DNA of 64,000 nucleotides from Corynespora cassiicola (Eukaryota; Ascomycota; Dothideomycetes; Pleosporales; Corynesporascaceae): positions 2,108,001 to 2,172,000 of the forward strand of contig JAEUWY010000006.1 of the NCBI GenBank assembly GCA_022059125.1, given 5' to 3'. The position numbers and the translations under genes are program-made. Below the pieces are notes generated by a model. That model had not been told where the DNA came from and ran no database searches. It saw nothing but the letters and a program-made list of their open reading frames with translations. Positions 45,453 through 56,423 of the stretch are shown one piece after another. Numbering within the stretch: the stretch's first letter is position 1; each line of letters starts with the position of its first letter.

Positions 45453-47667
45453 TCACTCCACCGGGTTCCTCTCCTTCCACTCCCTCGCCACACTCTCAAA
45501 CGTACAAAACTCCACCTCCCCTCCCCACCCCTGCACCCACGTCAACACCCTCTCCACCATCCCAATCACATGCGCCATCCCACTGGTATCCGGATGCAAC
45601 ACCAGCGGAAAAACCGTCACCTCCTCCTCCTCCTCCTCCTCCTCCTCCTCCTCCCCACCCCCTCCCCCGCGCGCCTCCAACGCCTCCCCCCTAATCCACT
45701 CAAACCGATCCCTCCACATGCCCTCCACGACCCGCACATCCACATAGCCCTGGCTATTCCCCGTATGCGGCCAAAACTGCAGCGGCGTCATATCTTCGGC
45801 ATACCAATTCCCCGGTATCTCGACCAGCGACGCGGACGTCGGGGCCGCGGGGCGGGGCAGGGGGTGCATCCACGATTCCGCTAGCTCCGAGGGGGCATAG
45901 GAGGGGGGTTCGATGGGGGGTTGGCGGGGGAGGTAGTAGGGTCGCGAGTCGTGGTGGGAGAGCGAGGAGTCGTAGAGCAGGGAGTGGGATTCGAGGAGGG
46001 CGATTGTGGAGGGGCGGAGTTGGTAGAGGGGGGCGCGGTAGCCGGTGGGTTTGCGGCCTGTGAGGCGGGTGCAGAGGTCCAGGCAGTGGGAGAGGACGGC
46101 GGCTTCTTGGGTGGGGGTTAGTTGGGGGGCGCCCTGGTGGTTGGAAGGTTAGCGTGTGGATGGTGGGTGTAGGGAGGTGGTGCTCTTTGGGTGGTTGACG
46201 CATGCCGGGGCATGGTTTTGGTGGATGGGGCTTCGGGGATGGATAGGCTTACCTCGTGGCAGTAGCCGTGGAGGCCAATCTCGCATCCGCTGTCTACGAT
46301 GCTTTTGAACTCTTCTGGGAAGCTTTCGGCAGAGTGCATGGGGACGAACCAGGTCACTTTGTCTTGGATCCCCAACTTCTTGAACAGCTTCAGCAGGCGT
46401 GGCACGCCGACATAGGCGGAGAAGAAGCCAGCGCTGTAGTCTGCCAGGTTGTTATCCGGGTGCTGACCCGTTCCCAACCATCCCGATACAGCATCAAAGT
46501 CTACCGAGACCAAAACCTTGATGATAGGCTTGGGTTTCGGTGGATCTGAAAGTTTGGGCGGGATGCTGGGAGCGGAGACGGCTGCCGATGGACCCTCTGT
46601 GCTAAGTTTGGCGTCCTGTGCTGCAGGTACCGACTGGCTCTGGGCGATTTGCAGGTCCTTTTTAACTTCTTCTTCGCTCCAGACAATTCGTCCTTCCATA
46701 CCTCCGTCCACCGAGATGCACTGACCAGATATGTGGCCCGCTGCGCGATGAGAGGCCAAGAATGCTGCAGCGCGAGCAACGTCCGTCGGTTGAGCGATTT
46801 TCCTCAAAGGTACACTATCTTGGTCAATAAGTCGATCAAACATTTCCTCCCTCAAAAGAACATTGACGTACGTAGCTTGCGCCTCCCTCCACATCTCCTT
46901 CGGATCGTCCAGTCTCCCCTCGATCAGGTTCGTGTCGACCCACCCGGGCGCAACTGCATTGATCCTCGCCTTTGCATTCAATCTTACCATCTCATTCTTG
47001 ACGCTACGGACTAGCCCGTATTGCAAGCCCGCCTTTCCACTGGCATATTCGGAGTGGCCTGCCTGGCCAAAGACGCCGCACTCGCTGCCCGTTACTACGA
47101 TTGCCACGTTTTCCAGCTCTTTTCTCCCTCCATCTTTGGACTGTGCTGTAGAAACAGAGGCCAAAAAGTGCTTGATTGTGAGGAACGTGCCACGGACATT
47201 TGTCGAGTACGTCTTTTCCCAGAGCGATAGTGGGAGCTCCCAAATGGGATAGCTGTTTGATTCGTCGGTGATGCCGGCGTTTGCACACAGGATGTTCAAG
47301 GGGCCAAAATGATCGATTGCTTGTGCTATGGCCGAGGAAATGGAGTTTTCGTCGCTGATGTCGCCTTGGAGACTGTGGAAGTTTGGGGTTGGGGCGCGCG
47401 GGTTGGAACGTTTGTCGTGCGCTGTTACCTTGCAGCCCTGCGCTAGATTACGTTAGATCTCCATGGATCGGTGTATTGATCAAGGGGGTTTTTGATTGGG
47501 GCCTTCAAAGTTTATATATCTTCTGATCGGCCTGTGAAGCCATCCTCATTGTACAAGGTGTGATGAATGTGCTACCCACCTAGAAACTCATCCACAATTG
47601 CACTCCCAATCCCGCCAGCCGCCCCCGTGACGAACACATGAAGGCCTTCCAGCTGCAAGAAGGACAT
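45453..47667 (-). CDS. Fusion of short-chain dehydrogenase/reductase and PgdA-like polysaccharide deacetylase
   Basis: Three exons: 47667-47580, 47442-46253 and 46133-45453, giving 652 residues in one frame. Residues 1-285 form a classical SDR: TGAAGGIG near 14, CANAGI near 82, catalytic Ser in VTGSECG, YASGK (Tyr and Lys), and ISVDGGM near the end. A Pro/Ser linker follows (about 290-335). Residues 338-652 form a NodB-fold deacetylase of the type of Helicobacter PgdA: SVDFDA (Asp346), GLHGYCHE (His421 and His425, split from the rest by an intron), TGYRAPLY, EIPGNWYAEDM and LHPDTSG. The linker lies inside the 1190-base exon 2, so the fusion does not depend on splicing. About twelve consecutive Glu interrupt the deacetylase near residue 590. 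Neither domain has a signal peptide, so a cytosolic role is likely. Substrates are unknown. Confidence 0.88.
45621..45655 (-). repeat. Coding (GAG)n microsatellite
   Basis: About twelve CTC units on the plus strand, read as consecutive GAG (Glu) codons in the deacetylase part of the fusion gene. Confidence 0.9.
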
Positions 47668-48442
47668 TTTGGCATGAATTTGAATCCAAATTCGACTTCA
47701 ATGGCAGCGAGAGGTTAATGTCTGAGAAGAAGCTCCCTCGGATCGTCTATCTAGACTACGTAATTGCCAGCCCCGATAGGACACTATCAACGACCCCTCT
47801 GTTCCGAAGCAGTCAACGGCTAGCAACTCTTGCATCGCAAGCCAGCTGTACAGCATCACAGAACACCTCGATGCGACAGAGGAATCACTCTTCCACAGGC
47901 ACAAAGCCCTACAGCCGCCGTCAGACCTTCGCAAACCGCAATACCTCAACCCCACCAATTGCCTCGGCACCCCTCTCCCCCACCCTCCCACCCCACCACA
48001 CCCCAACACCCTCCAAACCACCCCTCCATCACCACCCCAATTACACACGCACGCCCTTCCAAACCCCTCCCCAGGCGGCGGTCCCTTCCCACGCCCTTCC
48101 CACGCCCTTCCCACGCCCAGCCAAACCCGCGCGCCAAGCCCGTACCACACCACTCCTCCGCGGGCGCGCCCTTTGGCAGGGCGCGGCGGCCCCGAGCATG
48201 ACGCAGGTCCAACCCTTGCCCCCCCTCCAACCTTCCCAGAGCAGCAACTGCGCGCAAAAACCGTCGATTCCAGCGGTCCCGCGCCCTTTGGGGCCGGTGC
48301 CGTGGGCCAATCGGATGGCTGGGGCTAGGCTGGATGGGGAATCGGGGCGTTTGGATAGGTAAGGGGATTAGTTGGGAGGGCGTGGAGGGGGGTTTGTCTA
48401 CGTGGGGAGGGAAGGGGGCCGTGTGGGAATACGGAGGGTTGG
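47668..48442. other. Spacer between P450 3' end and fusion-gene start
   Basis: About 775 bases, both genes on the minus strand. Strongly C-rich on the plus strand with repeated CCACGCCCTTCC units near 48090-48118. Frames on both strands are repeat-driven. No gene seen. Confidence 0.5.
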
Positions 48443-50146
48443 TCAGAGGGGCGTGCGGCGGCTTAGGGTGCAGATTACGTCTGTTTGGAGGATGAAGGTC
48501 GTGTTGCGGACGGTCCAAGGGCGGTCGTGGGCCATTTTGACGGCGAAGCGGTGGAGGAGTTCGGGCACGAGTTTGTAGATTTCGGTCAGGGAGATCTGGA
48601 GGGGTGAGCCTTCGTGGCCGTCTTTTGGCTGTCCACAGAGAAATCTTACATTTTTCCCGATGCATGTTCTCGTCCCTGCTCCGAAGGTGATGGTGGCCTT
48701 GTCCATGGCTCTGTTCCGCTCTTCACTCTCGAGCCACCGCTCGGGATTGAATTCCGAGGCGTCGCTTCCGAAGACTTCTTTGTTGTAATGGACGACGCCG
48801 GCGTTCATGCCCACGCGATAGCCTTGGGGTACATGCATCCCGCCGAGTTCGAGACCTGCTAGGGGTGCCACTCTGGGCATTGGCAGTTGGAAGCTTGGAA
48901 ACAGCCGCATCGACTCTTTGATGACTGCGTTGAGGTAGGGGAGAGTGATGGCTTGGCTGTACTGGACTGGGGAGCGAAGAGTGCCCTTCTCAAAGGCTGC
49001 ATCTACCTCTGCCTGGGCCTTTTCCATCACACTGGGGTTTTTCATCATGAAGTAGAATATTGCGCGCATAGCTATGGATGTACTGTCGGCACCAGCGATG
49101 CTGCATACATCATTAGCGGAAGCAAGGTAGTATGAAAACAGCACTTACACAGCCGACCACATCAGAGAAGTTACTTCCTTGTCCGTGAAATTCAGCTTCT
49201 CACCCCTAGTGTGAACGATGGTTGTCAGCTGGGAGATGATATCGTTGGACATTGCAGTCGCCTCCTCAGCTCTAGCCATGGTTTCTCTTGTCTCTCTCAC
49301 CGCGGTTTTCCGGATATCATCGACAGCAAGAATAGCCTTGAACAGTTTTGGAAACAGCAAAGCACTTGTCTGGAGTAAAGGCCGAATGTAAGATGGTGCC
49401 ATGGCAACGACCGACAGAAAGGGCATAGCACGCCATATAGCCTGAATGTAGTTTCCATGGTCGTGCCTTTCTTCAAGGAATCCGAAAAGCTTTCCAGTAA
49501 ACATAGCACCGACCACGTCGTAAGCATACCTAGATTGTGCAGGTGAGCGGAGCCTGGGCTCTATCGGCTGCTTTGCCTTGGCTTACATTTCCAACCAGAG
49601 CCCAAAGTCAAACCCCTCGCCATCATCTGCAAACTCGCCCAGTATCTTCATGAACAACTCCATGCATTCGTCCTCTTTATTCTCGTTCTTCAATATATTG
49701 CTCAGAGAATAGACTGGCCCAACGATTTTCCTTAGATCGGCGTGGTTCTTCTCATTCAATTCGGTGAACAGGTCGGTGCGGCCTCCGATTCCCACTGGAC
49801 GAAACGCGAGGTACCAGTCAGTCTTTTCCAGTGGCCTGTGCGTGTGGTATATGCGGGGAATCGCCTCGGGGTCGCTACATGTAACCTCGTTTGGTGCGAT
49901 GCGAACAAGAGGCCCATATTTTTCGTGAAGAGCACGCGATGCTATCTCCATGTCTCCGGCATACATGCGGTACATGAGCCATGTCCGTGAGACTGCTGGC
50001 CACAAAGGCCCAGGGATCTTGGCGAGTGGGTGAAGCGTTCGCGCGTACGTGATCCAGACGATGTAATAGGTTATGAATGAGATGGACACAATTGCAGCCC
50101 AACCCTTTGGGTCTGTGTCTGGGAACAATCCATGCACTGTGGTCAT
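48443..50146 (-). CDS. Cytochrome P450 monooxygenase (pisatin demethylase-like)
   Basis: Four exons: 50146-49587, 49529-49149, 49100-48650 and 48595-48443, giving 514 residues. What is seen: an N-terminal membrane anchor (about residues 15-35), HPLAKIPGPLWPAV, YGPLVRIAPNEV and TDWYLAFRPVGIGG, followed by a helical middle. The I-helix is AGADSTS, the K-helix ESMRLFP, then NPERWL and the heme-thiolate loop FGAGTRTCIGKN, with the last intron directly after it. All P450 hallmarks are present, so it should be active. Family knowledge: similarity is to fungal pisatin-demethylase-like P450s, ER-bound enzymes that modify plant or fungal small molecules; the substrate is not readable. It lies in tandem with the SDR-deacetylase fusion. 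Confidence 0.88.
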
Positions 50147-51269
50147 GACGGATGCTTGCTGTATCGAAGGAAATTGGCAAAGTCACGGAAAAGCTCTGTC
50201 CAAATCAGAGGAACGCCGTGTAGCACGGTGGTCTGGTCTTGATATATTTGTAGAGAACCCTGTATACCAACAATCCAATGATGCAATGACGTGATGTCGT
50301 GAGATTGTCATCCTGATACGTGAAATCCTACTATGCAGCCATACTTTTCTATTAGCCCAACATCAGTGAATCAGCCTAATAAGCAATGTTGACAGGCTGT
50401 ACAAGGTTTTTTTATGCTCGGTTAAGAGGATTCCCTACAAATCTTCCGGTACCAGCTGCATAAAACGATGCTTCTCGTGGTGTAATACCGCTTTGAGTGT
50501 GTTCCGCCAGCCTCACGAAGAGATATGTCAATACTGATTTGTTCACCTTGCCGATGGACAATACATAGACTGGTGAGATCCACTGAAACCTTGCAAGCAA
50601 CATTTGGCAAGAAGAAGGAAAACCCTCCTGTGAGTCCAATAGCTACGCAGATAGAGTCAAAAAAACTCAAAATCAGGGATTTCTGTCTGAGGTGATGCTT
50701 GCCAATGATGTTTAGTAGACGCCAAGTATTATAGCACCTGTAAGGAAGCAGATATAGCCAATCGCTAACAATCTCGCGACCACATCATGCGGGTGTTAAT
50801 TGGACTACCGTCTTGGACTCGTCATCAGCGATAAGACCTACTTCGACCCCGCCTTTTGATCCGTCGTTGTATATGGCCGCAATGCGTCGGTGATTTCGCT
50901 CCTTTGATTCCCAGCAGTCAGATAACCTTTCTGGTGACGACAGCCCTGTTACACAGCATGATTGATTCGGACTGTTGATCAACGATCTCGGCAGGGACTA
51001 TTCTGAAGTCCGAAAAATCTCGGTAAATCTATTTGGGGAGGGAAATTTTGTTTCACGTCTTCCCTATGGGTTTACAAAGTGATGCTTCCTCGGGTTGAGT
51101 ACAAATACTCTTACGAACCCGTTTACTTAATATGACTCTGAGCCAAGGCATTAGTGTGGAATGTACACCGAGAAAACAACTCTAAGCACAACCCACCTGC
51201 AAATAGCTCGCAGGTGCCTGAATAATCTTGATATTGACCGTTCATGCCTCTTTGCCACTCGTTGCCCTC
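50147..51269. other. Gap between P450 promoter and the DUF7918-type array
   Basis: About 1.1 kb. Contains the P450 promoter and the 3' flank of the decaying array copy. Two minus-strand frames of 60-75 codons (50412-50639 and 50785-50982) have no recognisable similarity. The second ends in ADDESKTVVQLTPA. A degenerate fifth array copy is possible but not shown. Confidence 0.4.
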
Positions 51270-52459
51270 TCACATTTTAAAACGCTTGACCCTTCTGCGC
51301 ATCAATCTAACACTACCTTCATCGTCCTGATTAACATCATCTACAGCACGTCTCTTACCTTCGACCGGTATATCTTCTATCTCGCTCTCCGTTGCATCGG
51401 GGTCGAAATCTTCAACTGTTCGCTGTCGCACAAATTCCGGCTGTTTCTATATACCAGTCAGCTTGATTGAGAACATTTAAAATGTGAAGAGTGACCTTTT
51501 CCTGTTCAATGTACTGGTTCATCCCTTTCTCTCCGGACTTTGCAGACTCGATATCTGGTCCCGGAGTCGGGGTTTCAGCGATCACACCTAGCCTCTTCAA
51601 ATCCTCTGCAGAGCTTTGTTAGTAGATGAAACCGCCAAGATACAGGCGACATACCTCTGGTCCGGTAATAGAAGCTGAATACTGCACACGGGTTGTCATC
51701 TGGATGGAACAGCCTGTTATCGGGACCATCTTGTTTCAATACCTGCACCGGTGCTATGAAGCTGGGCTCTATCAGCAAGTGCCTCCGCCATACACCCATG
51801 TTTGTCCGGTGTACTTACTCCACCTGCAGACTCTTTGAATCATTTTCAAGATCTTTCTTAGGTACCCCAATGAGCTTGAAATCTGGATTGAAACGTTGTT
51901 TGGATGACACCAAGCGGATTGCAGAGTCCGGGGCGGTCTCCTTGGGAGAAACTGTTTGACCGTAGTAAACTTTGACCCGGATCTCACCGACGTTGTCGAG
52001 CTGGCTCCAATCGTACTTATCATTAGAATGGCTGATAAGGGGATCTACTTGATTCAGCATAACCTTTTTAGAAACCATACCGAGGAGGAGACTTACTGGC
52101 CTTCAACCAAATAACTCTGAGGCTCTGTCTGAAGAAGTTCCCCTCGCCTCGCTGGAATTGAGCATAATCAGTGTGAAATATTCCGTAGTCTTCGACGATC
52201 ATCTTGGAAGACTCATCCTTGATGTGGTTGTGGACGCACTTGCCGTCAATGTAGATGCGCCACAAAGTCTCCTTTCCCTTGAGGAAGGATCTATCAATCC
52301 TCTGATGTAGAAATACATAGTCGCCAGCATGGGCCTCTCGATGTATGTTTTGGCATGCGACGGTGGATCTTGTCCTTGGTTCCTGGGGTATTCCTTGGCT
52401 GGTTCTCCATCCAGGATGACGTTAACACCTGTGCCTCGATATTTTGGGTGAAATGGCAT
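51270..52459 (-). pseudogene. DUF7918-type protein, copy A (frameshifted)
   Basis: Same exon plan as the three neighbouring paralogues. Exon 1 (52459-52097) carries GVNVILDGEPAKEY and ATMYFYIR, then loses the frame around 52298-52306. Similarity continues one frame over with KGKETLWRIYIDGK and QSLRVIWLKAS. Adding one missing base would restore the same intron phase as the other copies. Exon 2 (52047-51819) has VGEIRVKVYYG. The next junction (51818/51768) also fails in frame unless an unusual GTGGAG donor is used. Then FSFYYRTR, EDLKRLGVIAETPTPGP and a Lys/Arg-rich tail ending in VKRFKM follow. Unlike the other copies, its tail lacks the acidic hydrophobic end motif. The upstream ATG at 52459 has a conserved position. 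Likely a decaying gene, or a sequencing error at one site. Confidence 0.72.
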
Positions 52460-53021
52460 TTTGTTCGATAATTGATTTGCAATTTTTGACAGAGGAATTG
52501 CTGTTTAATTTTACAAAAGAAGTGGTTGCCAACTATTCCGCGCGCAAACTAAGAGTGACTGCGAGTCTGTATAATTACGGATTCTCACGTGATGACTAAG
52601 CAGTGACTTTCGCCATTTTCACAAGCAAACACAATAATGCAAGTTTCAGTACAAGTAAAATGGTTAGCATATATATACTAAAGAAAATTTCCCTAGCTTC
52701 AATCTTCTGTGGAATTTGATGATCATCATCCAACTATTCCAAGTTGTCGTGGTTCCCAGTACGTCGCCGCTTCACCGGCCTTGCTTGCATAACGATGCAA
52801 TCACCATTGTCCTCATGATAGACCTCTACTTTCTGCTTACAATCTGAAGCTCTCTCAGGAGTTCAGCTCTAACCTAAATATCAGTCGTCGCAAAATTGAC
52901 ATCTGTGCATAAGCTGCTTGACAGCACAACCGTACAATGCCCTGTTCCATTTCTGATGCCTAATATGCTTTACCACCCGGGTAACAGTGCTTGATGTAGA
53001 TGTAGACGCTTTCCCTGTCCT
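52460..53021. other. Spacer between array copies A and B
   Basis: About 560 bases of AT-rich promoter/3' flank sequence, with TATATATA near 52670. No gene seen. Confidence 0.5.
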
Positions 53022-54337
53022 TCAATCGAGGGTAATGACCTCATCATTAGCTGAAGGAAGACACCGCCGTTTCGCGCTCCTCTCTTCAGTTACCATGATA
53101 TCATCATCTGTTTGAGAGTCCGAGTTATCAGGCCGCTCACGTTTGATCTGGGGCTCTTCCTTTATCATATGAGACGTGACTTCCCTTTCCTATCATGTCA
53201 TTGGTATTAAATATTATATTCATCATGAGGACTTACTCTGTAATAGTTGAGAAGAACCATCATCTCCTCTCGACTCAGATCGGCTGTTGATCTAGTGCCG
53301 AATGAAGATGCGCTTGGTTGAACCGGAGGTACATTTCTATCTTGCCCTATTAATTCCGTCTTGACTGCTAGTGTCAGTGTTGATGGTCAAGAAGAAATTT
53401 AAGGGTAAAACATGGAGCTATAAGCATCAAAAGCGATATGTTGCGATGAATGGGCAAGAAAAGGCCTAGGTGTAGGCGTACCCTGTAAAATCCGAAGGGC
53501 TTTGAGTGATTCTGGTATATCTTGTTAGCGAAACTGTACTTCAGTTTATATTGAACGCATTTGTATGCTTACACAAAGATCTATATTTGAAAATGAATGT
53601 GGCCGTGGGCTTATCAAGCCCGTCTAAGTGCTGGAATCGAGAGCAATCAACCGGGAGGTATTCTACATCCTTACCCAAGCTTCAAATACCTTGTAAGCAT
53701 CAAATTGTAATATTTTGTGACAATATCCCAACTTACGTTACACTGTGAGAGATTCCATTTGGGATCAAGTCTTTTTCAGAGGTAGAGCTAATCTCTTTTA
53801 TTTCCATGTGGTTGTAGGTAGTGATCGGGGACGAACTACGGACGTTTTTCACGCGAAAAAACCGAATGCAGATTCTACCGGCTTGAGAGATTGAAGTATT
53901 TAGATGCTTGTTGGAATTTCCACCCAGGCTCTTTTCTGCAAGAAAAAGTTAGCCAGAGCCTCAAAATAAAGTATCATGGTTTCCTTCTACGCACCAATTA
54001 TGACCTCGGAAAAGCGAAACCTGGATACCTGCATTCTTCCATTTTTGATTTCCTTTTTGCCAACACACTCACCATGTTTCCGGAAAGTGGTTTGCATGTC
54101 AGTAATACCTTGGGTTACTTCATTGCCATCCAACCATACTTTTCTGAGGCAACCTTCCTCAAATAGGCTAGGACGTGTGTGTCTCCATTCAACCTTGAAT
54201 TCCGAATTGGTAGATGCCTCAATATATTTGACTACTGTATCCAGAGGAGGTTTCTCATCATCGTCATATTCTTTGAGAGCTTTGCCGTTAACCGTGATCC
54301 ACACCTCAAGACCAGGGCACCCGTGTAGAACTGCCAT
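53022..54337 (-). CDS. DUF7918-type fungal protein, copy B
   Basis: Six exons: 54337-53995, 53935-53737, 53679-53573, 53520-53482, 53364-53237 and 53189-53022, giving about 327 residues. What is seen: an N-terminal beta-rich domain (EVWITVNGKALKEYDDD, VVKYIEASTNSEFKVEW, RKVWLDGNEV, VSRFRFSEV), then GRICIRFFRVKN, FIFKYRSL, ESLKALRILQ and TADLSREEMMVLLNYY. The tail has IKEEP and IKRE and ends in NDEVITLD. Exon 4 needs the acceptor at 53521. The more obvious acceptor ten bases further in would create a TAA at the junction. The homologous order and intron phases match copies C and D. Function unknown. The tail suggests a nuclear protein linked to SUMO (inference). Confidence 0.75.
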
Positions 54338-54951
54338 GTTTCTGTATGGGTGGTGTATAAAAGTTCTGGAACTAATAAATCCAGATTATGCCGGAGTATG
54401 AAGTATGGGGTGTGGTAAAAGAAGAGTGGTGGGCAATGGGTAATGGAACGCATTACATAAGCAATCTAGGTGAGCCGGGCGGCAGAGAAGTCACATGAAC
54501 AGTGAGAGAGTTAACTGTAGCCGAGCCACACAGCAAAATTGGGTATTCTTGAAGGTGAAGGACGTTTTTTTTTTCACTCTATCAGGCAATGGGGGGTTAA
54601 TTGCGCGATTATGACTCTGGGGCCCTCTCAGATGTCTTTAATGGTACGGAAAATGAGGCCACTACTTGCGTGCGGTATCTTCTTACGTTGGTGATCGAAC
54701 ATAAGGAGCTTTAGATTGTATGGCTCAATCAATTGCATCATGATAGAAAGAATAAGTCACTAAATTTCAGACTTATGTGCTTGCATAGTTTTCCCAGTGA
54801 AACGCAGCCCATGCAATGTGACAGGGTGGACGATCATAAATATCGCTCTCTGTATGCCGACATGCCCACTCATAGCCAACGGAACTCGCCTTTTGATCAT
54901 CAAAATATGCGCTCTACCTTACATAATATTCGCTCATGGAATCTTGTTTGT
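54338..54951. other. Spacer between array copies B and C
   Basis: About 610 bases, including the copy B promoter. T-rich runs near 54564. No gene seen. Confidence 0.5.
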
Positions 54952-56160
54952 TCAGTCATCAAGAATGACAACCTCTTCATCCGAACGTGGTAGCCTAGGG
55001 CGATGTTTTGGAAGCTGCTCACGCACGAAAGTCACCTCACCGTTATAGTATCTCTCCTTATCGCCGTTATCTTCCATCTTGCGGGGTCTCTTTTTGTTAA
55101 TCGTGGATGGGCTGACGTCTTTCAATGCGTCATCACTAACATCCTGCTAAACGTTACAAAAATTCTCTTGTAGTAAGGAATTTTCACATACGATGATCTC
55201 AGACCAGGCATTTTTGGTAGGTTCGTTGGACTCACGGATGGTCTGAGAGGCCAACGGGGATGTGTGGTTTTCAGTGGGCGGAACAAGACCTAAAGCCTCC
55301 AAAGCAGCTGAAAAGAATGCTCGTCAGTCAAGACATCAGGGGATTGCATGAGGCCATGTCCATGATGATTTTCGTGATAGAATTATCATTGAGTTCATAT
55401 GCTCAGAACCAAACATACCCAGAGAGCGGTACTTGAAGACGTAGGTAACGAAGGGTGTATCGTCTGCATAGTCGCAACTCCAGTACGTTGGGGCTTTTTT
55501 CTCCTTTGGAGCCTCCAGACTGTATCTTTTAGCCAACACAGCTGCAGTGGAAAAGATTGACTTACGTAGCATGATGTGACAGGTTCCTCCCTTTTAACGC
55601 CTTCTCAGTTACCGCTCCCAGCTCCACAGTACGCTCTTCCTCGACATTTGGATCGATGACCTGGATCGGATCCTTCAGAAAGAAGCACTCGACCGTAACC
55701 TTTCCCAAAGAGGTGAGACCCCGTTTCTGTTCCTCGGTAGTCATCGTATGCAAATCATGAGCTGGAGAGCCATCGGCCTCTGTCCCGATAAACCACCCAT
55801 GAGAATAAACTCACTAGTCTCCAGCTCAGAGAAGCAGAAGTTGCGCGTGTACCATTTGCCATTGTTCTCAAACCAAGTGCCAGATATAATTGTAGGCCCT
55901 TTCCCGAGCAGCCAGTCTGGGAATACTATCCTCTCTCGCGATACGCTGCTTCCGTCCAAGGCGACTTTCACTGACACGGGCTTGTCTGTGGGGAAAGGCT
56001 CGCAGAAATCGACCCAAACGCTGAATGCATCGCCCGTGCTTGCTTGTATGTAGACGGTTTCGGGGGATGCTTCAGGGTCTTGGTCGTGCATGTGTGGTAT
56101 TGGCGCACCGTTGGCCACTATGTGGACGGTGACATATGATGCCAACGAAGGATTGTCCAT
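54952..56160 (-). CDS. DUF7918-type fungal protein, copy C
   Basis: Five exons: 56160-55815, 55761-55566, 55519-55419, 55307-55192 and 55146-54952, giving 317 residues with introns of 45 to 111 bases. What is seen: YVTVHIVANGAPIPHMHD, ETVYIQASTGDAFSVWVDF, VSVKVALDGSSV and WYTRNFCFSELET in the N-terminal domain; then LGKVTVECFFLKD, KALKGRNLSHHAT and FVTYVFKYRSL in the second part. Next is an ALEALGLVPP segment, where copy D has ALKSLMILPRTPSP. The basic NKKRPRK tail ends in EEVVILDD. The family is recognised by this order of elements (probable DUF7918). I know of no biochemical function. No signal peptide or membrane segment is present. It sits 263 bases downstream of copy D. Confidence 0.82.
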
Positions 56161-56423
56161 TTTGTTCAGCGACGGGGAATAGATGGGTTTGTCATGAAAC
56201 TGTGGTAAGGCGCAGTCACGCAGGTATACATGGGCATGTGTGAACAGAGTTTAGCTTGTCGAGCTAAATGAAGAGTTGCTGCCTATGCCTTCCCGATCGG
56301 GAACCCGGACGAGTCTATGAGGAAAGACCCCAACCCCCCAGCGACGAGGAATTATATTTTGTGGCTTCGCCCCATTCATCCAATCATAATTTGATCCTGC
56401 AGGTTTCAATCCTACCATCCCCA

